DNA from: Latrodectus hesperus
Lineage: Eukaryota > Arthropoda > Arachnida > Araneae > Theridiidae
Length of the DNA: 64,000 nt
Assembly (NCBI GenBank): GCA_037975125.1
Contig: CM075858.1
Location: 71,824,542-71,888,541, forward strand
Direction of reading: 5' to 3'
Positions 1 through 11,737 of this stretch are shown here, piece after piece (positions within the stretch are counted from its first letter, which is position 1; each line of letters begins with the position of its first letter). A program made the position numbers and the translations under genes. The notes below the pieces were generated by a model, which saw nothing but the letters and a program-made list of their open reading frames with translations, was not told the origin of the DNA and made no database searches.

Positions 1-860
1 AATTTAAAATAGGTTCATTCATATGAGATTAAAAATAAAACATTTTGCAAAAATTTAAAAGTAATAGGTAAGGTATCGAAATTTTGAAATTAAGCACAAA
101 CCAACATAAACTTTCTGAATTTACATTTTATTCATCTTATATTAAATTAAAGTTTGTAATCAGTGACTTAGTTACAAAATATACTATATAAATTAAAGAC
201 ATCTAAAAATAAATTGTTATAAATGAGGTAGATAACATTGACATCGAACTATTATTATTTTAATTTTAAATTAGATTAAAACTAAAAAAATTTCCGCGGC
301 ATTATACTGAAATAAAAAAAATTAAAAGAATTTATCATTTAAATAAATAAATTAGATCAAAATGTACTACTGAATAAATTAATAATTATCAAATTATAAA
401 ATAAAAATAAAAAATAATAAAAGGCTATCAAGAAATACTTACATATTTTCGAGGTGGTATGAAAATTAGTAGAGAAAAACAGTAATAAATAAAATTTTAT
501 TTTACTATTTATAATATTAAAAATATTCAAACTGAATACTGCACAATAATAACACAATACAAAGTATAATTATGAAAATAATTCACGAAAAATTGTTATA
601 GTATCATTATACATCATGAAAATAAATGTAAATTCTATATTTAACCACGCGCTTGCGCGCGCACGATAATTTTCTCGATGATGGTATAATCTAGAAAAAT
701 GAACACGTCGCCATCTGCCGAATATCTGTGCAACTTAGATGCTAAACCGCCATCTATTAGGAACTTACAGAACTAACCAATAAATAAAAACTAATGTCGT
801 ATAATAAATATTGAGATCAATAATTAAGAGATAAAAATTATTCTATCTTTTAAGTTGGAC
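1..860. other. AT-rich stretch without a recognisable gene
   Basis: All frames are broken by stops and nothing resembles a known protein. A short GC-richer patch at about 645-775 contains a CG-alternating run and the phrase cgccatct, which also appears near SINE-like sequence elsewhere in the window. It is too short to assign. Confidence 0.6.
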
Positions 861-861
861 C

Positions 862-975
862 ATATTATAAATGGTTACAAAATTTTATCAAAATCCATTC
901 AGTAGTTTCGGAGTTTATCGGGAACATACATCGTGACACGAAATTTTTATATATATATAGATATATATATATACA
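862..975 (+). mobile_element. 3' end of an RTE-like LINE with TA-repeat tail
   Basis: The sequence runs through aaaatccattcagtagtttc, gagtttatcg and catcgtgacacga, then ends in a (TATA) tract at about 947-974. I know this phrase order as the 3' terminus of RTE-clade (or similar) arthropod LINEs, which end in short tandem repeats rather than poly(A). Only the last roughly 110 bases are present and there is no coding part, so this is a strongly 5'-truncated copy. The family assignment is from memory. Confidence 0.5.
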
Positions 976-1364
976 GCAGTATTGCTGAGCTACGGACTGT
1001 AGCGTAAGGTTTACAGATTTGGTATACTCGCCTATCACCAATCTCCTCGTCATTCTTAACCGTGGTCAATTGAATGTCACATTGGATCTGGACTTTGAAA
1101 AATATGAATAAAAATTTATGATAAATAAAATTTTTTATGTCATTTAATATTTGGATCACTATATCAAAATTAAAAATGACTTAAGAAACATAAAAAAGAA
1201 TTTTAACAACTATCGGCTAGACTGGTGTGTGTCTCTAATAAAATATAAATAAAAATTAAGTTTACACATAAAAATGAATATGTATTCTGGTTAAAGAATC
1301 CCATTCCTTTCATTTTATTTACTGATGGGTGACTTGATTTCTTCGTCGGTCCAAGTTTGTTATT

Positions 1365-1505
1365 TGCGCAAGAAGGCTAAATAGACTGGGATATACCGTT
1401 TAAAGTAAACTCCGAAACCACAGCAAATAAACTAGGAATTGAACCTACGAACTGTTGAACTAAAGGGCAGGAAGCTAACTATTAGGCTGCCAGCTCGGCA
1501 AAAGG
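1365..1505 (-). mobile_element. tRNA-derived SINE relic (family C)
   Basis: Read on the minus strand, it starts with a box-A-like tgccgagctggcagcctaat and has a box-B-like ggttcaattcc about 50 bases later, the spacing of a tRNA-type internal promoter. A similar body is found at 62290-62470 (+) and 7200-7335 (-). The cloverleaf cannot be completed, so this is not a working tRNA. Confidence 0.55.
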
Positions 1506-1737
1506 TGGATGAAACTACATTAAAAATGTCAGTTTTCTAAATATACAATCCCTTTTTGTGGGCATTGTAACTAACAATTGCTCAAATATTACTGCAATCA
1601 AACAATACTGATCGTAACGAATCTTGTGATTTAAGCACATACTGGAAAAAGGAATTAAATCATTCTGTGTCTTTGATTACAGTTTTATTTCCATAGTCAT
1701 TACATTTGTGACAGCCGGATCTCTCTTCAAGCAAACT

Positions 1738-2060
1738 AGAAGCCATGGTGGACTGGTTAGGGAGTCTTTTTCATTATCGGAAGGTAATGAGTTCGAATCC
1801 TGTCTTAACCGAAGATCCACCATGTTCACGTTAAAACTGGGACTTGTCGCAATGTCCTCCAAGTTAAATGTTATCTCTGGGAATAGCAAGCTAAGAATTG
1901 GGAGTTTTCTGCTTGGTTCTTGCTTCAAAATCACGAAGACCCCTCCTGGCTGCTTCTATCTAACTGATAGAGCACAACTCAAGGCTGGAAACAGGGAAGT
2001 ATGCTGGTACAACAACACTTTCAAGCAAGGTGTCGTTAAAGTATGTCATGGAAAACAGAT
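1738..2060 (+). mobile_element. tRNA-derived SINE (family E, copy 1)
   Basis: The head contains gactggttagggagtc (box A region) and gagttcgaatcctg (box B). The body shares gcaatgtcctcca, ctgcttggttc and other blocks with the copy at 23838-24200, and in inverted orientation with 10890-11085 and 11380-11600. An open frame across it is accidental: it runs straight through the tRNA-like head. Confidence 0.7.
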
Positions 2061-2199
2061 ATGATCTTTACTAAATATTAAGTTCACGAGATCTTAGAAA
2101 CAGGCTTGATATATAAATGCATGAAACTTCACCTTAAACTCCACTTAATTCGATGAATCGGATTATCATCTCAGATGATCACGTGTGAAAAACTCTATG

Positions 2200-2800
2200 C
2201 AAAAGTGAGCTATTTATTCTGTCTGTCAGCTAAAATTTTGTTAATTCCGCGGGGTGGGATGAGTTTTATACCAAAATGTTGAGCTGTAGTATATTTTGAA
2301 GATCGGGTGTGTTTCAACATTGAAATTTTGATTACAGCGTCTGTGATTCCGTTGAAACATAATAAGTGCTGATTTGAACTTCCTGTAAAATTGCCTCAGT
2401 CGTAATATTTATAACATAAGTTATGTAACTTTCCGCTCCGGAATTCTTCCCATTTCAAGAAAGAAGCATTTGTTTCTTTTCTTCTTAAATCATTCATCTA
2501 TATGTAGCCACTGAAAATGAAAATACTTATAACTTCGGTTCCTCTTTCTCTGTACATTCACACAATATAATTAATATTAAAAAATGTTGTTTTTACTTTA
2601 AAATATTAATTTAAAAAATTAATTATTTTTATTTTCTCGTTTCAGCGTATGCGTTTACTTTTTCTCCAATATGTCGCTGATCGGAAATGCAGGGACCCAC
2701 GGAAGAAAGGTCTCCCAACTTCAATATTTAATAGCTTCGTAACTGAAGAGAATTTAATAACATTCAACATCGCATTCTATTTCATTTTAACAGGTTTGTA
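2200..2800 (+). repeat. Dispersed ~600-bp repeat, copy 1
   Basis: Ordered blocks recur at 14480-15090: gaaattttgattacag versus gaaattttgactgcag, ctgtaaaattgc, tgtaac...cgg, a tttcaagaaagaagc-like block, catctatatgta versus catctatgtaaa, and gaaagg...tcc...acttcaatattta. Divergence is large, so the family is old. No coding capacity is visible. In the second copy a SINE-like head sits inside the homologous stretch. Confidence 0.55.
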
Positions 2801-3529
2801 TGTGTAATTTCCTGTCATGCCGTAAAAATACTAAGTAAATAATAATATATGCTAAAGCATTGCATACGTCTCCTATTCAAAGCTACGACTCGCAAAAGCT
2901 AGCAGATTCAGCCAACTTTCATGGCTCAATTAACAATATTTTAAATTTAGGCTATTTTAATGTAATTAAATATTAGAAATTGCAATTGTAACTTCGTGAT
3001 AGTGTGATTGAAAAAGGCGTGAGACTCACAACTGAAATTTTGCACCCGCAGTACCTGATCCTGTTTGAAATAAGTGTGCTGAGAAAACACATGCTCGTAA
3101 TAACGATTGTAAAATTTCAGTGCATCTTCAATAGTTAAGGTGTTGCTGCAGTGTCGCGACATTTTGACAGTAAAATTATTCAAAATTCTGAAGCAATTTC
3201 GCTGTACAGGGTGACAATTTTATCCTGTTGACAAAAAATATTGCATTAAACTAAAAACATGGAATTTATTTTCAAAAAATTAACTTTACTAAAGTCATTT
3301 ATTACTTAGCTGCAATATATTTAAGTATTTTCAAAATGCCCCCCTTGGCCATCAATACAGAAATTAAAATAGTAAAATTTTCTGCAATGGGTCGTAGTTC
3401 ATCAGGCGTTAATTTAGCTCGATCCATCTTAAGATTAGCTTTTAGTCATTCCAAACTTCGATGTGGCTTAGAGCATACTCTTGATTGCAGAATAGACCAA
3501 ACACTATAGTCCATTGGGTTTAAGTCAGT

Positions 3530-4100
3530 TTAATGTGGGGGCCACATTCCCACAGGTATGAAATCTGGAGGATTTGCTTGACACCAGTCTTGCGTTGCTT
3601 TTGCTCTATGAGAAGGGGCAGAGTCTTCTTGAAGTGTCCAGATGCTGTTTCTAAAATGCTTTTGGTCCCAAGGAAGTAAAATCGACTGTAAAATCTTATT
3701 GCAGTACATGGTCTTGTTCATTTTCACGCCTTGATCTACAAACCAAAGGAATTTTCCAGATTCACAAATGCCTCCCCAAACCATAACTGACTGCGGTTTT
3801 TGCTGACGTTCTACTCTAGTGGAAGTTTCAGGATGATCAGATGACCAGTAACAGTCATTTTATCGATTATAGGATTGTTCAATTTGTGAAAAGTTGAACA
3901 ATCCTATAATCCGGGAAGATGAAATGCGCCTTTTGTAGACTATGAAGAAGAACCCGACATCTTTGCAACCGTGTACGCTTATTTTGCTCAGTTAGTTTCT
4001 GTATTTTACGAAGTTTATATGGCTTAAGTCTAAGTTCTTCTTTTGCAATATATCTAACTGATTCTCTATTATCCCCTATTTCTTTAGCTATTTTCCTCAT
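3530..4100 (-). pseudogene. Broken Tc1/mariner transposase
   Basis: Two minus-strand pieces remain. Residues from 3879-4100 (RKIAKEIGDNRESVRYIAKE) resemble the N-terminal helix-turn-helix DNA-binding part. The piece at 3530-3784 carries VWGGICESGKFLWFVDQGVK and LQEDSAPSHRAKATQDW, matching the second catalytic aspartate region of the DDE/D domain. The reading then passes through MWPPH into a stretch with stops, where the last catalytic residue should lie. The N-terminal piece ends inside an inverted duplication (3865-3911), and about 95 bp between the two pieces have no common frame. Intact relatives are about 340 residues, so this copy cannot make an active enzyme. Confidence 0.85.
3865..3911. 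repeat. Perfect 18-bp inverted repeat inside the transposase
   Basis: Left arm 3865-3882 (gattataggattgttcaa), an 11-nt loop, and right arm 3894-3911. The right arm belongs to the transposase reading (FPDYRIVQ). The left arm is an inverted copy of it and coincides with the loss of frame. Confidence 0.9.
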
Positions 4101-4208
4101 AGAGTTTCTATGATTTCGGTTAATTCGTTAATCGATAATTTTGCGAATTTTATTTACATTCACAGTTCTTTTTTCTAGTTTTCGGAGTATATCACCGTCA
4201 TGTCCAAG

Positions 4209-4265
4209 CTCCAAGAATCGTTTTATACTCCAAGAATCGTTTTATACTCCAAGAATCGTTATATA
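4209..4265. repeat. Three tandem 19-bp units
   Basis: The unit ctccaagaatcgttttata occurs at 4209-4227 and 4228-4246, with a degraded third unit from 4247. It lies inside the mariner-type element, towards its right end, and is a local slippage-type expansion. Confidence 0.9.
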
Positions 4266-4523
4266 TCCAAGATACCGTTTGTCTGTAGATATTCAGCTTT
4301 CTGGCTATGTGAATTTGTTTTAATCCACAGCCTCAAATAAGGCAATTACTTGTCGTCATTGGTTTGGCATATAATTTCAAACAAGGAAATAAAAACTATC
4401 TATTTGTTTTACTAACATTAAGATCTCTTAAGCTAACGAAATAATTATAAAAAGTGGTGGACATGAATTAAGCCAATCAAAAGCAGTACAAATTTGTCAA
4501 CAGTATAAAGTTGTCACCCTGTA

Positions 4524-7190
4524 TTTAACAGATTTTATACTGACAGAAATAGATAATTGGAAAAGTATGGCAAAAACTTAGTAACAGAAACATGCAAATT
4601 AAATATAAAGACGAAGTCTACAAAAGATATATAGGTTTGCTAGATAATATCATATGATAAATGTTTCGTATTTTAATTTGAGTCATTCAATACAACTTCG
4701 TATTAGGACTTTTATTAATGCAATTTTCTAAAGATACAGATTTTAAAAAAAAACAATTTTACTGGACACAAATTACTTTTATAAATGAAAAACTACCAAA
4801 AAAGTTTCAAAATATATTTTTGTATTAATTATATTAAGCCTAAAGTTTTCCCTCAACATTTTCCAATGCTTTATTTTCCTCAAAATATCAAGTACACATT
4901 GAAAATTACAGAAAGGATATACGCAGCATTAGTTGCCAGTAAGTTATCGTAAAATAATGCGTTTTAGGTATAAATTATAGCAGCAGAATTCCTCTTAAAT
5001 ATCAAATTACTAGTATCGGTCAGAAACAATTACTGTAGAAATGTCTAAAACATAAACTCTAATTGAAATCTCTTTCTCAATCACTTTGTGTCTACTCTGC
5101 TGTTTTTGCCATTATTTTTCTTGAAAAGGACCTTCAGACTTCAAAATTTATTGACATTCTGCCTACTTTTCGTCGACATATAAAATAATTGGTTGTATAT
5201 GCCAAAAGATATCGCCAATGTACATCTTCAAATGACTCAGAAAGTTAAGGATAAATGATTAAAAAGTTAAAAAAATTAAACATTGAACACCCATGAAATG
5301 TATAAAATTTAATTGGGTTTAATTTTGAGTAAATTAGCAGTACAGCACTTTAGCTCCTCAATGTAATTTATATTTTCCTATGATTAAACAGATTGTTTAT
5401 TAACTACAATAATTTAATCTTAGAGGTGACAAATGAAGGATTTACGTTCTAAATAGTAGCTCAAAAGTTCGTGGGTACGATTCTTATATCAAGAGGAAAA
5501 TTCATAAAGATTTGAAACTTAATTTAAGTGGGGATCATTAGCAACAGGCATGTGCAAAAAGCAATAAATTAAGTAACAAGTAAACCTGTTCAACAATTTG
5601 ACAAGTAAACTTGTAAACTTGTTCAACAATTTTTCATGTCCTATTTACTAAATGTTACGTTTAACACTTTTACTAACAAAAGTTCTACATTGTGTAATGA
5701 TAATCTAACAAGCAAGCAAAAGCTATTTTACGTCATTTGGATAAAAGGTTCCATTCACTTATTGATGAGAAAAATTTAAAGATATCTCTGAAAGGTTTTT
5801 TCTCTAAAGATTCAAATATGAAAATTTGACAATTCATCTCCTCATTTCTGACAATGCCTGGAATCGAATCCAAGACATTCCATTGAAAAGCCATATGACC
5901 TCTATTAAAAATTATTCGTATATATTGCACTATATATTACTTATTGATATCATACTACATGATTTCATAGTGGAAAAAATCATCCAGTTGCGAAGGTTAA
6001 TTTAGTAACAGCATATATTTTGTAGGATATTTATAGGAAACATTATGTAGGAGGCTTGTAAAATGTCATGTTGTAATAGTTTTGTAGGACCCTTATAAAA
6101 TTTTTGTTGGTTATATGTAAAATAATAAAGTGAAATAATTATTAAATCAACTCAAATTGAGGAAGAACGTTTTTATTTAATTTGAAATTCTATAGATTTT
6201 TTTACAAAATTATCAAAATAAGTTTCAGTTTCCATTGTTTTATTTTAGTTAGAATTTTGAAACAATCAAAATAATATGCTATAACCCTAGTAGAATTAGT
6301 ATAAAAGAATTAGTGATGAATTATCTAGGTTGACATTAGAATTATTTTCATTATTGTTGACGGGCATTTCATAGTATATGCTGCAACGGCTTTAATTTTT
6401 TTAAAGAAAAATAATCTTCTTTTTATTTATTTTTTTTAAAAAAATTAATAACTTTGCATAATTCTTCATGTGAAGTTAAATTAGTAATAAATTATTTAAA
6501 TTAATAAAGCAACTTTTTTATATAATGTCTAAATATCATTCTTAAAAAAAATATAATGCTGATATTTTAACTTACCCTAATGTAATTATATTAACTTGTT
6601 TCTGCTTTTGCACAATTCCACGCAAAATAAAGTTTTATAATTTGAAATCCTTCCTCAAATTAAATTTACATTCTTTATTTACTTTACTGCTTATTAATAA
6701 AAATAAATGTATAGAGAGGAGTCATTTTAAAAATTGCTGTAATCCATCAAACTTCTATAAAACTCAAATAATTTAATTATCCTAGATGCACATGGTGGTT
6801 GTGCTTGTCTTCCATGATTGTAGCCCTTATATGGCTATAAGAAATTACATTCAAAATTTTTGCCAATCCTAGCCAGGCTGCCATAATTGTAATCCAACTA
6901 TTTATGGGTGTATTTTCACTTAATGTAATGTGCTTTTTGTGTTATATAACATGTTATCATTTTTCATCATTACTTTATAACCATGTTAAAGAAAAATAAT
7001 TGAAAATCACTCATTCAAATGGTACCAACGAAATACAATTATCGATAATATAATTTCCTATTGAATGAAAGTATTTTGTACTTTCACCTTTTCTTAAAAG
7101 TAATTTGTTGTCTTTCGAATGGAAAGTTCAAGGCTCGATTTCGGTCTTTGTTGGGTAACTTGATAGTATATTTGACGTTCAATTGTCATC
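4524..7190. other. AT-rich unique DNA, no gene seen
   Basis: No recognisable coding or RNA gene. There is a weak minus-strand tRNA-like box B at about 5860-5875 (ggaatcgaatcc) and an imperfect local duplication of acaagtaaac...tgttcaacaattt at 5574-5634. Confidence 0.5.
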
Positions 7191-7199
7191 TTTTATATG

Positions 7200-7335
7200 A
7201 AAACTACATCGATTGAGGCTTAGTTTAAAGTTGAAGATAAGTTGTATAAATACGCATATCCAAACTGGGATTTGAATCTAAAAACTGTTGAATGAAAGAC
7301 CAGAGCAATAAGCATTAATCAGCCAGTTCACAGAG
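7200..7335 (-). mobile_element. tRNA-derived SINE relic (family C)
   Basis: The minus-strand reading gives a head tgaactggctgattaatgc and box-B-like gattcaaatccca, parallel in layout to the copy at 1365-1505. It is eroded, with no visible tail. Confidence 0.45.
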
Positions 7336-7489
7336 AACAGCTAGGCTTGATGACTAAGTATTTGCATCCATGTCTATCAGGTAAAGAGTTTAGGAGTACT
7401 TCTGACGTGACTTATAAACAGTGGCCTATTACAGAATCTCCAAGAAAATAAAACACGTCAAATACTTTAAAATGGCATTCCTCTGCTAA

Positions 7490-7830
7490 GCTATGTGGTT
7501 CGTTTTTTTTTTTTTTTTTTTTTTGTTACAAATGACACTTGGACAATCCAAGCTCGCTATGCCTTGGCTATGCAAATTTAAGTCAATTGGGAGAGTCTTT
7601 CGTTTTAATCAGAGCACCATGAAAGTGAAAGTACGACTTTGCTCTACACACATGCCATAGGTACCCGTTTATAGGGTAGGCAACCATTCACACCTCATTC
7701 ATACAAGGAAAAGACAGGATAGATGGAGAGATAAAGTACATCCATGCCTGAACGGTATTCGAACCCAGGACCTCCTTATCCGCAGTCAGGCACGCTGACC
7801 ACTAGACAAGTTGGGCGGCGCTATGGGGTT
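7490..7830 (-). mobile_element. SINE with B-type tail, flanked by target-site duplication
   Basis: The minus-strand element runs from the tRNA-like head at about 7818 (cgcccaacttgtctagtggt, box B near 7760) down to the 3' tail (ccaaggcatagcgagcttgg) and a 22-base poly(T) on the plus strand, which is its poly(A). It is flanked by gctatgtggtt (7490-7500) and gctatggggtt (7820-7830), an 11-bp duplication with one mismatch. The body is shared with 52816-53125. The central block (cccgtttatagggtaggcaacc) is also shared with SINEs bearing a different 3' tail. Confidence 0.85.
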
Positions 7831-8900
7831 TTAAATGCTAGACGTTTTATAATATAATCTTGAAGAATATATATCTCGCAATAATTGCAGTCTAGGCCAA
7901 AATATTGATTAAATTAAACCTTAATTTATAATGAAGAATATATAGATTTAAAATTGTTAATAATGGACTAAATCTTAAAATTCAAGTCACTCATGTCCAT
8001 ATTTTCCACTCCACGTTGTTTTCTATATTTTATTAACTTAAATAAATATTTATTTTAATTATAATCATAATGCACAAAGAATTACTATTTATATAGCTTT
8101 CTCAAAATGAGAAAAAAGAAAGCAAACTGTTAAATTTTCAAAAACTGTTTAAGTGTTTGTTATCTTAGTTTTAATTTTTGGAATCTTAAAATCATACTTT
8201 ATTAAAAAAAAAAAACAAGAAATTATCTCATTTTTAAAAGAAGATATTTCCTTAGTTTCAATATTTTGTTAATATTTCAAAATATAACTTAATTAGTTAA
8301 GAATTTAAACTGCTAATTTACATAAATTGTAAGATTTACAAGACTCAAAAATATGTTTCTGATTGAAATCTTAGAACATAATTGAGTTTCTGATTCTATT
8401 TTGTGTTAACATGTTCCTGATTAATATCTTACGCCTACGTTTACTCCTTATTTTGAAAAATACTCCGTGTTTTTATGTTCTTTGTTTTAAAATATTAATT
8501 AGTTGTGCAAATCACATTTTTTTCCAGAATAACATAATTATTTTCAAAAATATTCCATTCTGTGTCGTTTCCTTCAAATGTGTTTGCTTTTAGCAAAATG
8601 AAAATTTTCTTAACTAATTTAGTTTTGGTTGAAAAACTATCTCAAACAACTTAACAGTACTTCATTATATAAGAAATTGAAGTCATCCATCTTTCTCTAT
8701 AAACTTCCGTAGGCATTTGTTGTTGCAGTAAATGAAGCCTTTAAAAACGCATACAAGGCGTATTTTGTATGAGAACGAAGAAAGGTGAGCTATAAATACA
8801 TTTGAAAAAATAAGGCTACTTTTATTTTACCTTTTTTTCAGGGGAGTGCATATTTTTAGTTCCAGATTTTCTTGTGACAAACTCAGATAAACTTGATCAA

Positions 8901-8957
8901 TGATGTTACAGTACAGTGAACGATGTTACAGTACAGTTACTCGGTTACAGTGAACGA
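8901..8957. repeat. Short imperfect tandem repeat
   Basis: gatgttacagtacagtgaac is followed by gatgttacagtacagtt and then ggttacagtgaac, giving about three partial units. Confidence 0.8.
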
Positions 8958-9456
8958 AGCGAAGAAATTATGAATTACTCTTCACACACTGATGTGAAAG
9001 TTTGAAATTGATGCTACATTTATTCTTGAACAAAGAAATATGAAAGACTATCTCGCTTCTAAGTAATATAAAGATGGTATACTTTGTTTACGAATAAGTG
9101 CGCTTATATCCAATATTTCAAGCTGCGTTTGACTACATTAATGGTAAAAGTTTAAAAACGAGTCTAATATTTTGATATAAATCATATTGAACTAAAGCTT
9201 CCCATACATAAATTTCAATAACAGTTAAGAAGACATGTGTACAAAATATTGTAGAAAAATAAATGTATTAGAAATCTCCTTATCTTTAGTTGAAGTATAA
9301 TCGCAAAAAATGTTATTCAAATAAGTGTCTTTACTTCGTATGATTGGACTAGAATTATTTATCATCTTTCATTGAAGAATGATACATAAAAATGATATTA
9401 AGATATCAAAAACTCCTCAACAGTGGAGACTGCTTTTGATATTCCCTTATTTTAAT

Positions 9457-9895
9457 TGAAGTATGAATATATTTTTTTTATCCTACGCCCGACCTTGGTT
9501 TTTCAACCATCAGTCTCTGTCCAATACAATCTTGAGGTGAATGAAAAGTCATCTTCCGCAGAATTTCTATCTGCGACGTCCGAAAGTCCAGGGCAAGTGA
9601 AAAGGTGGTCACCAGTCATGTCCTCTAGTCCACAAAAAGGGCAGATTGGAGAGTCCCTCAAACCCAAACGGTGAAGGTGTTTTTGCAGATAATCATGCCC
9701 AGTTTTAAGGCGAAAATTGGCCACTCCCACAGCTCTGTGGAGGTTACATGGAATAGGCTTTGTTAGTAAGGAAGTCCATGCTTTCCCCTTTATGCACATC
9801 TTGTAAGCATTTCTACGATAGGAGGCTATATTTGACTTAATAAGCCTTTTAACAGTATGGTACTCCAAGGCTGGAGAAGGTGAAGTATGAATATA
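9457..9895 (-). mobile_element. 5'-truncated LINE insertion with 15-bp target-site duplication
   Basis: The repeat tgaagtatgaatata flanks it exactly at 9457-9471 and 9881-9895. The 409-bp insert ends in a short T run (9473-9479), its poly(A) in minus orientation. It carries only the C-terminal end of the LINE protein and 3' sequence. The near-perfect duplication and one long open frame suggest a fairly recent event. Confidence 0.92.
9503..9880 (-). pseudogene. C-terminal fragment of LINE ORF2 (zinc knuckle)
   Basis: The frame reads ...KAWTSLLTKPIPCNLHRAVG, then VANFRLKTGHDYLQKHLHRL and CPFCGLEDMTGDHLFTC, giving a CX2CX8HX3C knuckle, then SRLYWTETDG near the end. This is the domain that follows RNase H in Jockey/R1/I-like LINEs, where it is thought to bind nucleic acid. 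Reverse transcriptase and endonuclease are absent owing to 5' truncation at 9880. The first residues of the open frame (about 9881-9910) come from flanking DNA. It has no start codon of its own and is not expected to be expressed. Confidence 0.85.
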
Positions 9896-10405
9896 GAAAA
9901 TAGTTTTCAAATATGAAGACTCTTCAGCAAATATGATTGGACTATTTAAAGTTACATTATTTAGTTATATTATATTTAGCAAATATGATATATCATTATC
10001 TTTAGCTGAACAATATTTATATGAAAAATTATTAAATTAACGAAATCACTTTAATAATTATGATTGCTTTAAATATTTCATTATCTTTAATTGAAGTATA
10101 GACATACAAATTAGTATTCAAATATGAAGAGTCTTTAGTAAATATGTTATTCTATAATATTTTTTTATCTTTTATTAATATAAAATGACAGGTAATTTTC
10201 ATTTAAAAATAAATTTTTCTTGGATTTTTGTGCTATAATCTTGTTTACACCAAGCATATTGGAAGATTATATCCCATTAGCCATTGTAAAAGCTTAATGT
10301 CAGCGCTATTCAATTAAATTAGCCCCAATTGCCGTCAATCATGTTGTTTGAAAAGAATAAAGAACTCTTGAAATATTATGTTATTTAATAGAAATTAAGA
10401 ATTCC

Positions 10406-10440
10406 AAAAATAAATCCTGGCAGAAAAATAAATCCTGGCA
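10406..10440. repeat. Two tandem 17-bp units
   Basis: aaaaataaatcctggca is repeated back to back with one base between. At 10672-10718 a second small array of aatcaaaagagacaa-like units occurs. Confidence 0.8.
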
Positions 10441-10889
10441 AAATGTCCTTGAGTCGAAAAAATGATCGATTTACTGTACAAAGTCTCTAATAAAGTTGAA
10501 TGATTCATTTAACTTTTTATCGCTTACTAAAGTTATCAGTGTTGATATATAGAAGAGGATAGGTATATATGATTCGCAGCACCCATAATGATCAAATATT
10601 AATGTTAGCGATTTAAATCGAGAACAAAAAAAGGCGGAGAAAAAGTCGTTTATAAAAATGTATAGCAATATCAAATCAAAAGAGGCAAATCAAAAGAGAC
10701 AATATCAAAAGAGACAAACGACACTTTGTATTCTTACTTGAATTATTATTGAAAAAGAATGTGTGCACTGCTTTTCACAAGATTTTTAATACATATATAT
10801 CAGTTAGCATTTTAAAAAAGTTGTTATTGTTAAACCAGCATACTAACAGTTAGATGGAAGCTTTCCTTTGGCAGTCTTCGTCATTTAGA

Positions 10890-11085
10890 TGAAGGTACCA
10901 AGTAGTAGAAGCCTAGTATTTGACCAGCTACACCAAAAGATATCATTTCCCTTGGAGGACATGGTGAGCACCACATATTGTAACATGATCCAGCTCGGCT
11001 TTAGTAAACACAACGAATTTTCGGGTAAGACGGAATTCGAACTCATAATATTCCATTAAAGAGCGCCATGACCCGTCTAATTTTG
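10890..11085 (-). mobile_element. tRNA-derived SINE (family E, copy 2)
   Basis: Box B in minus orientation is at about 11034-11046 (ggaattcgaactc). The block atttcccttggaggacatgg matches the inverse of gcaatgtcctccaagttaaa-like sequence in copy 1. It is degraded. Confidence 0.6.
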
Positions 11086-11379
11086 GTGAACGACAAATCA
11101 ACTAACATGTTGGCAAAGCAATATGATAACTTTTCAGATTTGTCAGCAAGGCATTAATGGCAACACGATCAACTTAAGCAATGGTTAACGTACGCTTTCA
11201 TACCACAGAAGCGTTAGATGAACTTAACAATCAAGAAAACTGACGCGCCTACACCAGTTTTCGACGCCGCAGTTCACCAGTTTTGTAATTATCTTCTGTA
11301 ATCAGTTAGCTTGAATCCAGTTAAAGGAAGACATATCATCCTTGGCATAATCTCGATTCACAGTCTCGGCCCAATGCTT

Positions 11380-11600
11380 AGAAGCAGACACCAAGTAGAT
11401 GCACCGCAATACTTTACCAGCCATTCCCAGTGGTATCATTTCACTTGGAAGAGACGGCGACCCCAACGTTACTTAACATGTTCCAACAACCTTTAGTATA
11501 CACGATGGTTCTTTAATTATGTCGAATTCAAATTCATTGTTTTCCTATAAAGGGAAAGATGCTTTAGCCAACAAAGCCGCTTCAACCCCTACACTTTAGA
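11380..11600 (-). mobile_element. tRNA-derived SINE (family E, copy 3)
   Basis: It has the same phrase order as copy 2: ccaagtag..., taccagc, tatcatttcacttgga, taacatgttcca, a gtcgaattcaaattc box B, then the head (gccaacaaagcc). Copies 2 and 3 lie about 490 bp apart in the same orientation, so they are either two insertions or a duplicated segment. Confidence 0.6.
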
Positions 11601-11737
11601 TATTTTTGCTTTCAGAAAATCACACCGTATGGTTTAAAATCTAGGATGAACAACAATAATATATTCATCTTAAGATAGTAGATGCGTTTACTGCATTGCA
11701 TGACGTAGCAAATTTAAAGCATGAGCATATCTGTGTA

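Larger units (their letters stand above)
3207..4521 (-). mobile_element. Tc1/mariner-type element with both ends (1315 bp)
   Basis: The left end cagggtgacaattttatcct and the right end (inverse complement cagggtgacaactttatact) form terminal inverted repeats of about 29 bp. Each end is flanked by TA (3205-3206 and 4522-4523), the target duplicated by this superfamily. The transposase is encoded on the minus strand but is broken. A second, internally deleted copy lies at 30429-30995. Confidence 0.9.
9260..10200. repeat. Degenerate tandem array, ~80-110-bp unit
   Basis: Recurring phrases appear in the same order: ttatctttaattgaagtat, then attcaaatatgaag.gtcttt, then gcaaatatgattggacta. Clear unit starts lie near 9280, 9365, 9445, 10000 and 10080. 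A LINE fragment (9472-9880) is inserted in one unit. Confidence 0.65.

Noticed and set aside
1708..2064. 118-codon plus-strand frame
   Set aside because: It runs through a tRNA-derived SINE head and body. The other copies of the SINE do not keep the frame.
7100..7160. Additional SINE head at ggctcgatttcgg
   Set aside because: The box-B-like phrase is present, but no box A at the right distance and no recognisable body could be found.
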